A DNA stretch of 64,000 bases from Candidimonas nitroreducens (GCF_002209565.1 NZ_NJIH01000001.1:186001-250000); one strand, 5' to 3'; counted from the first letter of the stretch, positions 39,036 to 48,467 are shown. Program-made: numbers and translations. The notes: a model not told the origin generated them from the sequence alone.

Positions 39036-39860
39036 TTATTTCAGGCCCAGGATCCCGCGTAGTTGGGAAAGGTCTTCGGCAAGCAGCTGCACCGGGCCGA
39101 CCAAAGCCTTCTTGTCCGATTCGGTCAGTTTGTCGTAGGTTTCGAAACTGCCATCGGGCTTGCGGTATTTGGCCAGGATCTTGTCTACGGTCGCGAAGTT
39201 GCTATTGACCTTTTCGAGAAAGGCCGGCTTCTCGCGCTTGATCAAAGGGGCGAGCAGCTTGACGATTTTCTGGGAGCCGTCGACATTGCCCTGGAAGTCG
39301 TAGAGATCGGTGTGGCTGTAGCGATCCTCTTCCCCCGAAACCTTGGTGGCCGCGACTTCTTCCATCAGGCCGGCGGCGCCGCCTACTACTTTCGAGGGAG
39401 GAAATACCAGCCCTTTGACCTTGCTTTGCAGATCGAGCACGTCCTTCATCAACCTGTCGGCAAGATCGTCCAGGCCCTTGGTGGTGTTCTCGGTATAGAG
39501 GGCGTATTCGATGCGATGAAAGCCCGTGAATCCGGGGTCTTTTTCGCGCTTCTCGTGGTCGTCGGCGCGCGAGTCTATGGAGGCATCCAGGTCGGAGAAC
39601 AGCTCCGCAATCGGCTCTATGCTTTCATAGTGCACGCGAGTGGGCGCATACAGCGCTTTGGCCTGGGCGAGGTCGCCGCGCTTGATGGCGTCGGTGAATT
39701 TGTGCGTGCCGGCGACGAGCTGATCGACTTCGCTGATTACATACACTTTGTAGTCGGCAATCGGCTTGACGAGCTCGAGCGGCGTGACGGCTGCATGCAC
39801 CGAAGGGACGAGCAGCGCGGCGCAAAGTGTGAATGCCGCAGACGAGAATTTGAAGTTCAT
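39036..39860 (-). CDS. EfeM/EfeO-like imelysin-family periplasmic protein
   Basis: The 274-aa exported protein has a signal peptide (1-23, ending SVHA) and an M75/imelysin fold with the HxxE metal motif [10 protein letters not shown] (His115, Glu118). It lacks the N-terminal cupredoxin domain of EfeO, so it is the EfeM type, a periplasmic metal-binding partner of FTR1/EfeU permeases. An FTR1-like permease is divergent at 40357. No EfeB peroxidase gene is near. I chose ATG 39860, at the signal peptide; the frame is open 13 codons further. Confidence 0.85.
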   Translation of the reverse strand: MNFKFSSAAFTLCAALLVPSVHAAVTPLELVKPIADYKVYVISEVDQLVAGTHKFTDAIKRGDLAQAKALYAPTRVHYESIEPIAELFSDLDASIDSRADDHEKREKDPGFTGFHRIEYALYTENTTKGLDDLADRLMKDVLDLQSKVKGLVFPPSKVVGGAAGLMEEVAATKVSGEEDRYSHTDLYDFQGNVDGSQKIVKLLAPLIKREKPAFLEKVNSNFATVDKILAKYRKPDGSFETYDKLTESDKKALVGPVQLLAEDLSQLRGILGLK

Positions 39861-40356
39861 GGGTTTCGCTCCAGGATATGGCGATTCGATTGGGATCAAT
39901 CCGGCCCCTCGGCCGGATTTTCAACAGGCTGGTGAACTGGCGGTCGTGGCGATATTCGTGAATGAGTTGCCGGCGCATTGCGCCTCGGCGCTCGAAGCGG
40001 CTCGGCCATGCGAGAACCGGCGCAGCCGGCGGCGCTGAGTCCACGAGCAGGGCTGTTTTGCTGGGTCGATGATCTTCAAAGCCCCTCGTATTATTTTCAA
40101 AAGTGCAAATAGCAATGATTAGCAGTTCGAGACTCTACTCGCCAAAATAGTAGTCTGTCAAGTTCTACTATTTACTGATTTATCAATGATAAATAATTGA
40201 TTTATATGTATTTATTATTTATTTCGATGAAAATAAAATGCGTGCTTTATGAGCGTATTTAGGGAAAACCCGCTGTCATGCTCGAGGCGGGCCCAAAAGC
40301 TTTACGACTCGGATTCCAGTACTATTCCCGCTATACGACAGCCCTGAATCCCTGAC
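39861..40356. promoter_or_regulatory. AT-rich divergent control region for iron-uptake genes
   Basis: This 496-bp gene-free region is strongly AT-rich between about 40070 and 40260, unlike the rest of the window. It holds a 17-bp perfect palindrome ATTTATCAATGATAAAT (40178-40194) and a hairpin AAATAGTAG / CTACTATTT (40145-40173, 11-base loop). The palindrome resembles iron-regulator boxes in composition (TGATAA half) but is not a standard Fur 19-mer. Its position between efeM-like and FTR1-like genes suggests metal control. Confidence 0.55.
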
Positions 40357-41112
40357 ATGCTCGATTCCCTCATCGTGTTGACCCGCGAGACAGCCGAAGC
40401 ATTGTTCATCATCGGCACCGTGTGCGTAGAGCTGCACAAGGCAGGGAAGGGCAGGCTCTTGCCCCTGGTGATCTATGGCGTGGTCGCCGGAGGCCTGGCG
40501 AGTCTGGCGCTCACCCTGGCGTGGCCGGGCAGGGCCCTGTCGGGCGAAGAACATGCGCTGCTGACCATTTTTGCGTCTTTGGCCATAGGCTTCATCATCA
40601 TGGAATCGGTCGGCTCGGCCGCGGCCATCCGCAGGCGCACCTCGCGCGCGCTGGACGCCTGGGTGGACAGTGCAGCGCTGCCGGCAGCCCCGTTCGTTTT
40701 TTCGGCCTTCGTGGTTCTGCGCGAGTCGATGGAGGCGGTGTTCTTCCTGAGCCTGATCGCCGGTTGGGACGGCGCCTTCGACGCCTGGGCGGGGAGCCTG
40801 CTTGGCGTCGGAGTAATGGTCGGGCTGTGCCTGCTGTGGGCTATACGCAAGCGCATGCGCAGAGGCATGCAACTGGCCTTCCAGCTTTCATCGTGCCTGC
40901 TGGTGTTGATGTCGGTGCAGGCGCTGCTTACGGGCCTGGAGCATTTGTTCCGCAGCTATGCGGGCGCGCATGCCGACGCTCAGTGGGCAATGGCCGTCGC
41001 CCAGCTCTTGTCGAACCACATCTGGCATCTCGGGCTCTTGGCGGCCCTGGCGTTTGCCCCCCTGTTCCAGCTGGCTACGCGCTGGCGCAAGGAAGTATCT
41101 ATATTCCGTTGA
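40357..41112 (+). CDS. FTR1/EfeU-like iron permease
   Basis: The 251-aa inner-membrane protein has about seven helices and the two REXXE iron-translocation motifs of the FTR1 family: RETAE (10-14) in helix 1 and RESME (122-126) in helix 4. These two motifs identify high-affinity iron permeases. It is divergent from the EfeM-like gene, and the pair would form an Efe-type importer without EfeB. No clear ribosome site precedes ATG 40357, but the first REXXE lies just after it, so little can be missing. Confidence 0.83.
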   Translation: MLDSLIVLTRETAEALFIIGTVCVELHKAGKGRLLPLVIYGVVAGGLASLALTLAWPGRALSGEEHALLTIFASLAIGFIIMESVGSAAAIRRRTSRALDAWVDSAALPAAPFVFSAFVVLRESMEAVFFLSLIAGWDGAFDAWAGSLLGVGVMVGLCLLWAIRKRMRRGMQLAFQLSSCLLVLMSVQALLTGLEHLFRSYAGAHADAQWAMAVAQLLSNHIWHLGLLAALAFAPLFQLATRWRKEVSIFR

Positions 41113-41171
41113 TACGGCAGTAGTGTGCCAAGCACGGGGGCTCAGTGTGCCTGGTTTCAGTGTGGCTTGTT

Positions 41172-41507
41172 TCAGGGCGACTTGTCGACGCGCGGGCTGC
41201 GCACGCCGCCTATCTGGCCGCGCACCGCCTTCCAGAAATTGCGCGTGCCTTCCACCAAGCGCCAGGCGTCGGATCGGTGCGCCAGCATGCCCACTTCGGG
41301 CAAGACATCTTTAAGAGACTTGAGCCCGAGGATCTTCTGGTATTTCCTGACCGTATTGGGGCTGTGCACCAGCAGCAATACGCGCCAGCCATAGTAGCGC
41401 CCCAGCATCAGCATGCCGACGGCGCTTTCCAGCTCGTCCAGATTGCCGTCGTACTGATCGACGACCCGGTCGACGAGCCGCAATAGTTCTTCATCGCTCA
41501 AGGCCAC
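41172..41507 (-). CDS. Conserved small protein of unknown function
   Basis: The 111-aa protein begins MALSDEELLRLVDRVVDQY and continues with a helix-rich, soluble sequence with a short hydrophobic patch (WRVLLLVHSPNTVRKYQKIL). No catalytic motif or signal peptide is visible and I do not recognise a family. It is a single gene between the FTR1-like permease (convergent) and the next minus-strand cluster. Codon use resembles its neighbours, which favours a real gene. Confidence 0.55.
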   Translation of the reverse strand: MALSDEELLRLVDRVVDQYDGNLDELESAVGMLMLGRYYGWRVLLLVHSPNTVRKYQKILGLKSLKDVLPEVGMLAHRSDAWRLVEGTRNFWKAVRGQIGGVRSPRVDKSP

Positions 41508-41746
41508 ACAAGGCTCCCGTTACTGTACCTGTTTGTCGGCATGAGGCCCGGCGGCAATCCCCGCAGATTGCTTGGACGGGCTCAAAGGCTCGCCGTGCGG
41601 CGGCCTTCGGCCAAACTATACTGCATCGTCCGCCGGTACCGTGTGCGGCATGCGCCCATCATCTCTCGAGGCCGGGTTCTTGCTTGTTTTTGGCCGGCTC
41701 CTTGCAAGACAGACAAACCCCGAGCATGCGAAGCACGCCAACAGGC
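41508..41746. other. Gene-free spacer
   Basis: Short frames here have no plausible start sites or family features. I see no promoter or terminator that I could defend. Confidence 0.5.
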
Positions 41747-42712
41747 TCAGTGGTAGGTGGCTTTCATGATTTTCTGTGCGTTCGACACATCCTGTTCATA
41801 GGTTTGCCGGAAGGCCTGCGGAGACTGAAGCTCTGGGACAATGCTGAGATTGGCCATGGCCTGTTGCGTCGACGGCGCGCCGAACGCCTGCTTCGTTGCC
41901 GCGTACAGTTTGGCCAATGTCGGCGCGGGCAGCTTGGCCGGTGCGAAAAAACCGTACCACACCACCGCAAGAAAATCCTTTTGCCCGGTTGCCTCTATAA
42001 GAGTGGGTACCTCGGGCAGCTGTGCAACGCGAACCGCCGAACCCACCGCCAGAGGCCTGAGCTTGCCTGCCTGCAGCAAAGGAATCGCCGCGGGAACCGA
42101 TGCGAACGCCGCCAACACATTGCCGGCGGAAACGTCGATCAGTGATTGCGGAGTCGACTTGTACAGCACTTCTACAATCTTGATGCCCTGGCTGGTCTTG
42201 AGCCGTTCCATGGCAAGGTAGCCGGCCGAGCCGCTACCGGGCGACGCATAGTTTGCTATGTCAGGGTGGTTCTTGATGTATTCCTCGAACTGGGCAAAGT
42301 TCTTGATGCCGCTGCTGGCGGAAACGACCAGCACCATCGGTACGGTTCCCACCCGAGCGATGGGGGTGAAATCCCGCAAAGGGTTGTACAGCGGCTTTTT
42401 TTGGGTCAGCGGGTAGGTAATGAACGGAGGGTTTGCGTTGAGCATCAAGGTATGGCCATCGGGTGCCGCGCGGGCAACTGCCATCGAGCCAATAGCGCCA
42501 TTTGCGCCTGCGCGGTTTTCCACGACGATGGCCGTGCCGAGCGCTTTTTCCAGTGCAGGTGCGAACCCGCGAGCCACGCCGTCCACACCGGTGCCGGCGG
42601 CGTGCGGCACCACCAGCGTAATGCTGTGGCCGGAGGCCTGCTCTGCCGCCTGTGTGCTGCTGCAAGCCAGCAGTGCCGGTAATGCCAAGGAGTAAATGGC
42701 CTTTTTCATCAT
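41747..42712 (-). CDS. Bug-family (TTT) periplasmic solute receptor
   Basis: The 321-aa exported receptor has a signal peptide (1-22, ending TQA) and Bug marks ITLVVPHAAGTGVDGVARG, VVENRAGANGAIGS, APDGHTLMLN and LPEVPTLIEATG. It is the last gene of a minus-strand run that begins near 48447. The sequence is about one-third alike by eye to the receptor at 45692 and shares its NANPPF/TANPPF loop, so both may bind related ligands. The ligand is unknown; no membrane TctA/B genes are in the window. Confidence 0.88.
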   Translation of the reverse strand: MMKKAIYSLALPALLACSSTQAAEQASGHSITLVVPHAAGTGVDGVARGFAPALEKALGTAIVVENRAGANGAIGSMAVARAAPDGHTLMLNANPPFITYPLTQKKPLYNPLRDFTPIARVGTVPMVLVVSASSGIKNFAQFEEYIKNHPDIANYASPGSGSAGYLAMERLKTSQGIKIVEVLYKSTPQSLIDVSAGNVLAAFASVPAAIPLLQAGKLRPLAVGSAVRVAQLPEVPTLIEATGQKDFLAVVWYGFFAPAKLPAPTLAKLYAATKQAFGAPSTQQAMANLSIVPELQSPQAFRQTYEQDVSNAQKIMKATYH

Positions 42713-42793
42713 TATGCTGTCTCCTGTCGGATCATGAGTCTTATTTGCGTACTCTCGCGTAGGCGGAATGCCAAGCGGGAAGAGGGGAAGTGG

Positions 42794-43315
42794 TCAAAAT
42801 TGCAATACTTCTGCGAGAGGTTTAACGTCCGCTTCGTCGGGATTGAAACCCAGCGGGGCATACCAGGATCGCTCGAATTCAATGCGCGGCTTGCTGGCGT
42901 GGATGACGGTGCGTTCTACTTGAGCGCATACGGGCTCCGGCAGCGCCGAGGCTGCGCGGATGAAGGCACAGACCGATTCCGCCAGTGCCGCGCCGGCCTC
43001 GCGCAGGCGCGGCAAGGCGGGCGCCCGGCCCAGGGCATCCTGGCCGGCTTGAACCGCGCCAGACAGGCTCTGAAACTCGGATGACGCGCTTGCGCCGGCA
43101 ACGGCCAGCAGCGCCTTGCCCATGGCAAGATGCTGGCGCAATTCGAACCGTTCGCGATCATAAAGATGGTCGATGCGTCCGGCCACGAATTCGATACAGT
43201 CTATGGCCAGCCGCAGTTGCTCTTGCGCCTGCGCATTGTGCCGATCCACGGCGGGCGCGACCACATCGGACAAGGCCCTGGCCACGGAACGCAGACTGAC
43301 TTTGGTCTGATCCAT
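42794..43315 (-). CDS. Small helical protein coupled to a phosphotransferase (DUF6285-like)
   Basis: The 173-aa protein (MDQTKVSLRSVARALSDVV at its start) is helical, with no signal peptide. Its start shares one base with the stop of the phosphotransferase gene (TGATG at 43313-43317), so translation is coupled. Small helical proteins of the DUF6285 kind occur beside such phosphotransferases, and its PAVDRHNAQAQEQLRLAID stretch looks like that family; I put this forward from memory and cannot check it. No catalytic residues are evident. Confidence 0.6.
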   Translation of the reverse strand: MDQTKVSLRSVARALSDVVAPAVDRHNAQAQEQLRLAIDCIEFVAGRIDHLYDRERFELRQHLAMGKALLAVAGASASSEFQSLSGAVQAGQDALGRAPALPRLREAGAALAESVCAFIRAASALPEPVCAQVERTVIHASKPRIEFERSWYAPLGFNPDEADVKPLAEVLQF

Positions 43316-44550
43316 CAGATGTGCTCCTCGAGCAGGTCGCTCAGTTCTTTGGCGATGACGGGAGCAATGCCCTTCAAGCGCGCAAGCAGGACATCCTGGT
43401 GGGATTTTCCCAGCTTCGCGACCCGGTTGGCCGTAGCCAGCACCGTCGTGATGATTTGATAGCAATTCAAGATTCGGTAGAACGTCAGCCGGTCTTGCAA
43501 AATAGGCAGCCCCGACGCCTTTGCATAGCGCTCGTTGAACTCGTCCAGAGGAATCAGGCCGCACACCAGATAGGTCTTCCCGTCCTCCGACACATGCCCT
43601 TTTTCTTTTTGTGTCAGCCACGCCAGGTCGCGATGGCGGTCGCCCAGATGTCCTCGCTCCCAATCCAGCCAGGCCGTTATCTTGCCGCTGGATTCATCGA
43701 ACAGAAAATTGCCGCTGCGGTAGTCCCCATGAACCACGCTGACCCGATCCAGAATAGGCAGGTTTCGTTCCAGCCAATTGGCGGCAACTTCCATCAAGGG
43801 AAACGCTTCGGCGCGGTCTTCTTCCCATACCCGCCGCGCCCGGTTCAATTGCAGGCGGGCGCATTCATCAGTATTGACGGCAGGCGGCGCCATGGTGGTG
43901 AAGCTCATACGGGCCACATCGGCGGTATGAATGGCGGCCAGATGCTGAAGGAACTGCGGCGCCAATGTCTCGCGCAACGCCGGCCCGAAATTCGTGCCCA
44001 GCCCGACGATGCGCCCCGCTGTCCCGTGGCGTGGACGCGTGACGCCATGCACGAACGAATAGATGATCGCAGGCTCTGGAAACCACCTGCCTTCGGCGTC
44101 CAGCCAGAACACCTTGGGCACGGGCAGGATATCCTGGAAGGCATCTAGCAACTCGGCCTCCCTGACTCGGCTGGTCGTATTGGATGCCTCGGACGGATCC
44201 ATGCGGATCACCAGATGGTCGTTGCTCGGGCCTCGAGCGGGATCCGTCCAGTTCAGCTTGAAGGCCATTTGCACTTTCGAGGCCCCGCCCGTGAGCCATT
44301 TCGGCTCCGCGATCTCGAACGCGCCGTGAATCACATCGGCCAGCATGTGCCGCAGACGCCCGATCATCTCGTCCAGCGTGATGTACTGGTATGGCGGGCC
44401 GCTGCGCCGCCGCATTTTCCTGACCAGCAGTGCGTCCGTTTCCGGGTCGGTCGGGAAGCGGCGCCTGAGCGCCTCGATGAATTCCGGCGTGGGATTGTCG
44501 CGCAGGTCGGCAGGCGCACTAGCGCCGCCGGCATGAATGGAAGAAATCAT
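43315..44550 (-). CDS. APH-family phosphotransferase (acyl-CoA cluster type)
   Basis: The 411-aa protein has the aminoglycoside-phosphotransferase / kinase-like fold. It has an N-lobe with WLTGGASKVQMAF, the catalytic loop VVHGDYRSGNFLFD and the metal loop AWLDWERGHLGDRHRDLAW. Members lying in acyl-CoA gene clusters (ACAD10/11-like) are thought to phosphorylate hydroxy-acyl-CoA or related hydroxy compounds rather than antibiotics. Both ends overlap neighbours (ATGA with the gene before, TGATG with the gene after). I chose ATG 44550 on that coupling; the frame is open 30 codons upstream. Confidence 0.8.
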   Translation of the reverse strand: MISSIHAGGASAPADLRDNPTPEFIEALRRRFPTDPETDALLVRKMRRRSGPPYQYITLDEMIGRLRHMLADVIHGAFEIAEPKWLTGGASKVQMAFKLNWTDPARGPSNDHLVIRMDPSEASNTTSRVREAELLDAFQDILPVPKVFWLDAEGRWFPEPAIIYSFVHGVTRPRHGTAGRIVGLGTNFGPALRETLAPQFLQHLAAIHTADVARMSFTTMAPPAVNTDECARLQLNRARRVWEEDRAEAFPLMEVAANWLERNLPILDRVSVVHGDYRSGNFLFDESSGKITAWLDWERGHLGDRHRDLAWLTQKEKGHVSEDGKTYLVCGLIPLDEFNERYAKASGLPILQDRLTFYRILNCYQIITTVLATANRVAKLGKSHQDVLLARLKGIAPVIAKELSDLLEEHI

Positions 44551-45533
44551 TGTTCTGCCTCCGCGCCCGACATGTGCCGTCCAAGATAGGTCTGGCCGAA
44601 CAGCTTCCCGTGGCCGCCGTGGCCCACCTTGCCCCGCCATTGATAGCGCATCAGGGACAGGAACGCGGAAATCGACGGATTTACCGAGCCCATGGGACGC
44701 GTGCCTATCGCGCTGCCGTACAACTCGAAGCGACGGCCTTTGGCATCGACCACCACGATATGGTCATTCATGGCCAGCATGTCGACGGTGGTGGCGCGAA
44801 CCGCGGCTTCGACGATAGGGGTGACCACACTGCCTTCGACGATGAATCCGCTGCGAGGCGTGTCGTAGGAAACTTTTCCGCCCGATGAAATGTTCAGCGG
44901 CATGGTCAGCCACATCGCCATTTCGTCACCAAAGTTCGCCGAGATATAGGCCGATGCCCGGTTGGGCGTTTCGTTGCGCGGGCCCCAACTGCGATCCATG
45001 CCTTCGTGGCAGTCTATCTGGTACGACTTGCCGTACAGCTCTAGGCTGCCGGTAATGCGTCCTTTCAGATCGAAGTGGCCGTTCGACCAGGCGTCTCCTA
45101 CGCGCGGATCGGTATGCGGCGTGGCGCCCGACAAAGGATTTTCTGCGGGATCCGCGGCGTCGTAAGGGCGATGCGCTCCATTTAGTGTCAGGTCGAAGCG
45201 GCATGCGCCCAGCTGGTGCTCGTACGTGAAATGCCAGTCGGTCAAAGAGGACGCCTCCAGCGCCAGCCCGTTTTCCAGCTTGAAGCGCGAATAGGCAGCT
45301 GGGCAGGGCAGGTGGATCTGCGGGTCGCAGAAATCCACCTCGTGCGGATGCCGGCGGATGCCTCTGGCGATCACTACGGAAGACAAGGCAACCCCCATAT
45401 TGGGGCGGGCCAATACGTAAAGAGTGCCTTGCAGGGCTGCTTCCGGCACGTTGAAAGCCAGATAGGTAGTTTCCGTCCAGAGGCGATTCGTCGGGGCATT
45501 GGGGTGAAACTCAATGTCATCGCTGGTAATCAT
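44547..45533 (-). CDS. AttH/CrtC-like beta-barrel protein of unknown role (DUF7064-like)
   Basis: The 328-aa protein is strand-rich, with no signal peptide, and looks like the double lipocalin-type fold of AttH/CrtC-like proteins. Landmarks are GKSYQIDCHEGMDRSWGPR (mid-protein) and WHFTYEHQLGACRFDL. Such proteins are common in acyl-CoA or steroid-like degradation clusters and are often labelled DUF7064/7065; the function is not established. Its stop overlaps the phosphotransferase start (ATGA), so these two and the small protein downstream act as a unit. Confidence 0.62.
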   Translation of the reverse strand: MITSDDIEFHPNAPTNRLWTETTYLAFNVPEAALQGTLYVLARPNMGVALSSVVIARGIRRHPHEVDFCDPQIHLPCPAAYSRFKLENGLALEASSLTDWHFTYEHQLGACRFDLTLNGAHRPYDAADPAENPLSGATPHTDPRVGDAWSNGHFDLKGRITGSLELYGKSYQIDCHEGMDRSWGPRNETPNRASAYISANFGDEMAMWLTMPLNISSGGKVSYDTPRSGFIVEGSVVTPIVEAAVRATTVDMLAMNDHIVVVDAKGRRFELYGSAIGTRPMGSVNPSISAFLSLMRYQWRGKVGHGGHGKLFGQTYLGRHMSGAEAEQ

Positions 45534-45691
45534 GTTTGTGGTGTCTCCTGCTTGTGACTCTTTACGTTCATTCCGCGGCCGGGGCGGGCTGCAGCGCCGC
45601 TTTTGCCGGCGGCGGCATTCAGGGCATACCCGGGGCGGAAAGCCGCGGTGCGGCGTTCAACGGCGTCTGGCGCGAGCGGGCCGTGGCGCCG

Positions 45692-46675
45692 TCATTTGGC
45701 GCGCAAATTGGCTTGTTGCACCAATTTCTTGGATATTTGCAGTTCGTGCTGCATCGAGCTTGAGAAGTGCGCGGAGTCCTGCACGTCCCGCACCATGAAC
45801 TGCCGGTGCAGGAAGTCCTGGATCTTGGCGCTTTCCGCAGCGTGCGCCACCTGGCGGTTGAGCATGGCGATTCTATCGCCAGGCGTGCCGGCCGGCGCAA
45901 GAAAGCCATACCAGACGCTCGCTTCGAAATCCTTCCGGCCCAGGGCTTCAGCCAGCGTCGGGACGTTCTGGAATCCGGCGATTCTTTGTGTCGATCCCAC
46001 CGCCAAGGCTCGCAGCTCGCCATTCTCGATGTGTGACGCCGCCGCCGACATGGAAATAAGGCTCGTGAGCACGTTGCCGGCCATCACATCCAGCAGTGCC
46101 TGCCCGGTGGCCTTGTAGCGGATTTCTTGCATCTTTATGCCCATGGCCTGATTCAGCAGCTCGCCGTAGATCTGACCCGGAGAGCCTATGCCGGCGGACG
46201 CGTAATTGGCTTGCTGCGGATTTTTTACAGCGAATTCCTTGAGCTGCGCCACGTCGTGGATCGGTTGCTTGCTGCTGACGACAAGCACCAAGGGCGCGGT
46301 TGCGACACGGGCCACCGGAATGAACGACTTCAGGGGATCATAAGGCGGCTTCCCCACTGCAAGCGGTGCGGTCAGAAAAGGCGGGTTGGCGGTGAACAGC
46401 AATGTGTAGCCGTCGGCTTTTGCCCGCGCCGCATGCAGCGTACCGATGGCGCCGGCGGCGCCATCGCGGTTTTCCACGATAAACGGAACGTTCATCTGCT
46501 GCCTGAGCGCCTCCGCGAACTGGCGGCCCAGAAGATCCAGGCCGTTGCCTGGAGAGTAGGGGATGACGACCGTGATCTTGTCGGACGGGTAGGCATTTGT
46601 TTCTGCGGCTGTAGCGGTAGCGGCGACCGCGGCGCAGAACAATGGACAAAGCAGGAATTTCGATAGCGATTTCAT
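45692..46675 (-). CDS. Bug-family (TTT) periplasmic solute receptor
   Basis: The 327-aa exported receptor has a signal peptide (1-23, ending ATA) and the family blocks ITVVIPYSPGNGLDLLGRQ, FIVENRDGAAGAIGT, KADGYTLLFTANPPF and NVPTLAEALG. It lies between the second enoyl-CoA hydratase and the DUF7064-like gene in the minus-strand run. Two Bug receptors in one catabolic cluster suggest uptake of two related acids or of one compound with different affinities. The ligand cannot be read. Confidence 0.88.
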   Translation of the reverse strand: MKSLSKFLLCPLFCAAVAATATAAETNAYPSDKITVVIPYSPGNGLDLLGRQFAEALRQQMNVPFIVENRDGAAGAIGTLHAARAKADGYTLLFTANPPFLTAPLAVGKPPYDPLKSFIPVARVATAPLVLVVSSKQPIHDVAQLKEFAVKNPQQANYASAGIGSPGQIYGELLNQAMGIKMQEIRYKATGQALLDVMAGNVLTSLISMSAAASHIENGELRALAVGSTQRIAGFQNVPTLAEALGRKDFEASVWYGFLAPAGTPGDRIAMLNRQVAHAAESAKIQDFLHRQFMVRDVQDSAHFSSSMQHELQISKKLVQQANLRAK

Positions 46676-46738
46676 GTTTTCTCTCGAAGAGCAGGCAATA
46701 ACGCATCTTCGCTACTGGCGGCGCCGATGCCATGGATT

Positions 46739-47581
46739 CTATTGCGTGGCGGATAGCGGAAGAAATGACGCCACGCGTTTGTCTTTCATCGCCGCTACGC
46801 CTTCGCGGCAGTCGGGGTGCTTGAGCAGTTGCGCGGTAAGTTCTCTCGATTTTTCGATCGCGGCACCTGGCATGAGGTGCAGTTGTTCGGCATAGATTTG
46901 CCGTTTCATCGTCTTCACTGCTATCGGCGAGACCGCGGCGGCCATTTCCCTGGCCCTGGCAAGTACCTGCTGTTCAAAGTCTTCGCGCGGCAAGACGCCG
47001 TGCAGAAAGCCCAACGCGTGCATTTCTTCTGCCGGCACCACGCGCCCGGTGAGCAAGATGTCGACGGCTGGCGCCAGGCCGATAAGCCGCGGCAGTATCC
47101 ACGACAGGCCATACTCGGCCGGCAGGCCCAGCCTGGCGGTGGAGGTGGTGATCTTGGCGCCCGCAGCGGCAAACCGCAGGTCGCAGAAGGCCGCCAGCGC
47201 CACGGCAATGCCGGCGCATGCACCATTGATGGCGGCGATGACCGGCTTCGAAAGGCCCCAATGCCAGATCAGTTCGTGGTCGAACTCGGGGTGTATGCCA
47301 TGGCCGGGCGTCGCCATCTCGAGTTCGGCCGACGCCTGGATATAGTCTTTTTTAGAGTCCTGGTGATGCTCGAGCGCGCGGAAGTCGGCACCCACGCAGA
47401 ACGCCCGGCCGGCGCCGGTCACCACGATGACGCGGACTGCGGGGTCGCGCTCGAACGACTCGATGATTTCTTTGTATTCCGCATTCATACGATGCGTCCA
47501 CGAGTTGCCGCGCTCTGGCCGGTTCAAGCGCAGCAAGCCCACGCCGTCCTTGATTTCATGCTGGGTGACATGCAGTTCCAT
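46739..47581 (-). CDS. Enoyl-CoA hydratase/isomerase family protein
   Basis: The 280-aa crotonase-fold protein has RAFCVGADFRALEHH (first oxyanion loop) and INGACAGIAVALAAFCDLRFAA (second), and LGLPAEYGLSWILPRLIG, where the Glu is in the catalytic position of hydratases. It is 12 bp downstream of another crotonase gene on the same strand. Two crotonases with different active-site loops suggest two steps, for example hydration plus ring opening or retro-aldol cleavage; this is inference. Confidence 0.85.
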   Translation of the reverse strand: MELHVTQHEIKDGVGLLRLNRPERGNSWTHRMNAEYKEIIESFERDPAVRVIVVTGAGRAFCVGADFRALEHHQDSKKDYIQASAELEMATPGHGIHPEFDHELIWHWGLSKPVIAAINGACAGIAVALAAFCDLRFAAAGAKITTSTARLGLPAEYGLSWILPRLIGLAPAVDILLTGRVVPAEEMHALGFLHGVLPREDFEQQVLARAREMAAAVSPIAVKTMKRQIYAEQLHLMPGAAIEKSRELTAQLLKHPDCREGVAAMKDKRVASFLPLSATQ

Positions 47582-47592
47582 CTTTGCGCCTC

Positions 47593-48447
47593 TCAGTTCT
47601 TGAAGTGCTTGTCGCGTTCTTTGAAGGTGGCCGTGGTGCCTTCCAGGCTGCGTTCGCGCACGAAGTTGAATTCGTCGGGCTCCAGGCGCAGGCTGGTGCC
47701 CAGCGTGTGACCCACGTAGCCGCGGCCGAATTGCTCGGCGGCGCCGAGATTCTCCATGGCCATCTGGTGCATGGCCTTGCCGGTGACCAGCGCATCGCGC
47801 GCGTGCCGGGATATTCGCTGTGCCCAGTCTTCAACTGTGTCTTCGAGCTGCTCTGCCGGCACGGAACGGTTGACCAGGCCCAGGGCTTCGGCGGCCGGGC
47901 CGTTGAACTCATCGCCCAGCAGCATGAGCTCGCGGGCCTTTTTCGCCCCGTACATCAGGATCTGGCTGTTCATGTGCCAGGTATTGCCCGCCAGGCCCAG
48001 GCGCTGTTCCGCGTGGCTGAAGCGCGTGCCGTCTTCGGCGATGGCAAGGTCGACCAGTTCGACGATGTACATTCCGACCCCTGTGCAGTGGCCATGCACC
48101 TGCGCGATGATGGGTTTCATGGAATTCTGGAATGCCATGTAATTCATGCCCAGCTTGCGATCCCGCAGCAGGCGGGAACGAATACTGGGCCTGCGCGGCT
48201 TCGCTTCAGACCGCGCGGCGTCCAGCCCGTACAAACGCAAGGCGTCGTTGTAATCATGGCCGGCGCAGAAAGAAGGGCCGTTGCCCTTGAGGATGATTAC
48301 TTTGATGTCGTCGTCGTCTTCGGCCGAGTGCAGGGCTTCGACCAGCTTGTCGAGGTCGTCGAAGCGCAGTGCATTATGTTTTTCCGGGCGGTTGAGAATC
48401 AAGCGGGCAATGCTGCCATCTTTCTCGACAATCACGCTGTCGGTCAT
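47593..48447 (-). CDS. Enoyl-CoA hydratase/isomerase family protein
   Basis: The 284-aa crotonase-fold protein has SFCAGHDYNDALR as first oxyanion loop (the HDY form seen in several ring-degrading crotonases) and VHGHCTGVGMYIVELVDLAIA as the second. The hydratase Glu position is occupied by FSHAEQRLGLAG. It is first gene of the leftward run, and a GntR-type palindrome (48468-48482) lies 21 bp before its start. It is distant enough from the crotonase next to it to expect a different reaction. Confidence 0.85.
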   Translation of the reverse strand: MTDSVIVEKDGSIARLILNRPEKHNALRFDDLDKLVEALHSAEDDDDIKVIILKGNGPSFCAGHDYNDALRLYGLDAARSEAKPRRPSIRSRLLRDRKLGMNYMAFQNSMKPIIAQVHGHCTGVGMYIVELVDLAIAEDGTRFSHAEQRLGLAGNTWHMNSQILMYGAKKARELMLLGDEFNGPAAEALGLVNRSVPAEQLEDTVEDWAQRISRHARDALVTGKAMHQMAMENLGAAEQFGRGYVGHTLGTSLRLEPDEFNFVRERSLEGTTATFKERDKHFKN

Positions 48448-48467
48448 GGGGCTGTACTCCGGATCTT

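Noticed and set aside
43315-44550. Aminoglycoside resistance gene
   Set aside because: The fold is APH-like, but the length, the coupled neighbours and the acyl-CoA setting fit catabolic kinases rather than resistance.
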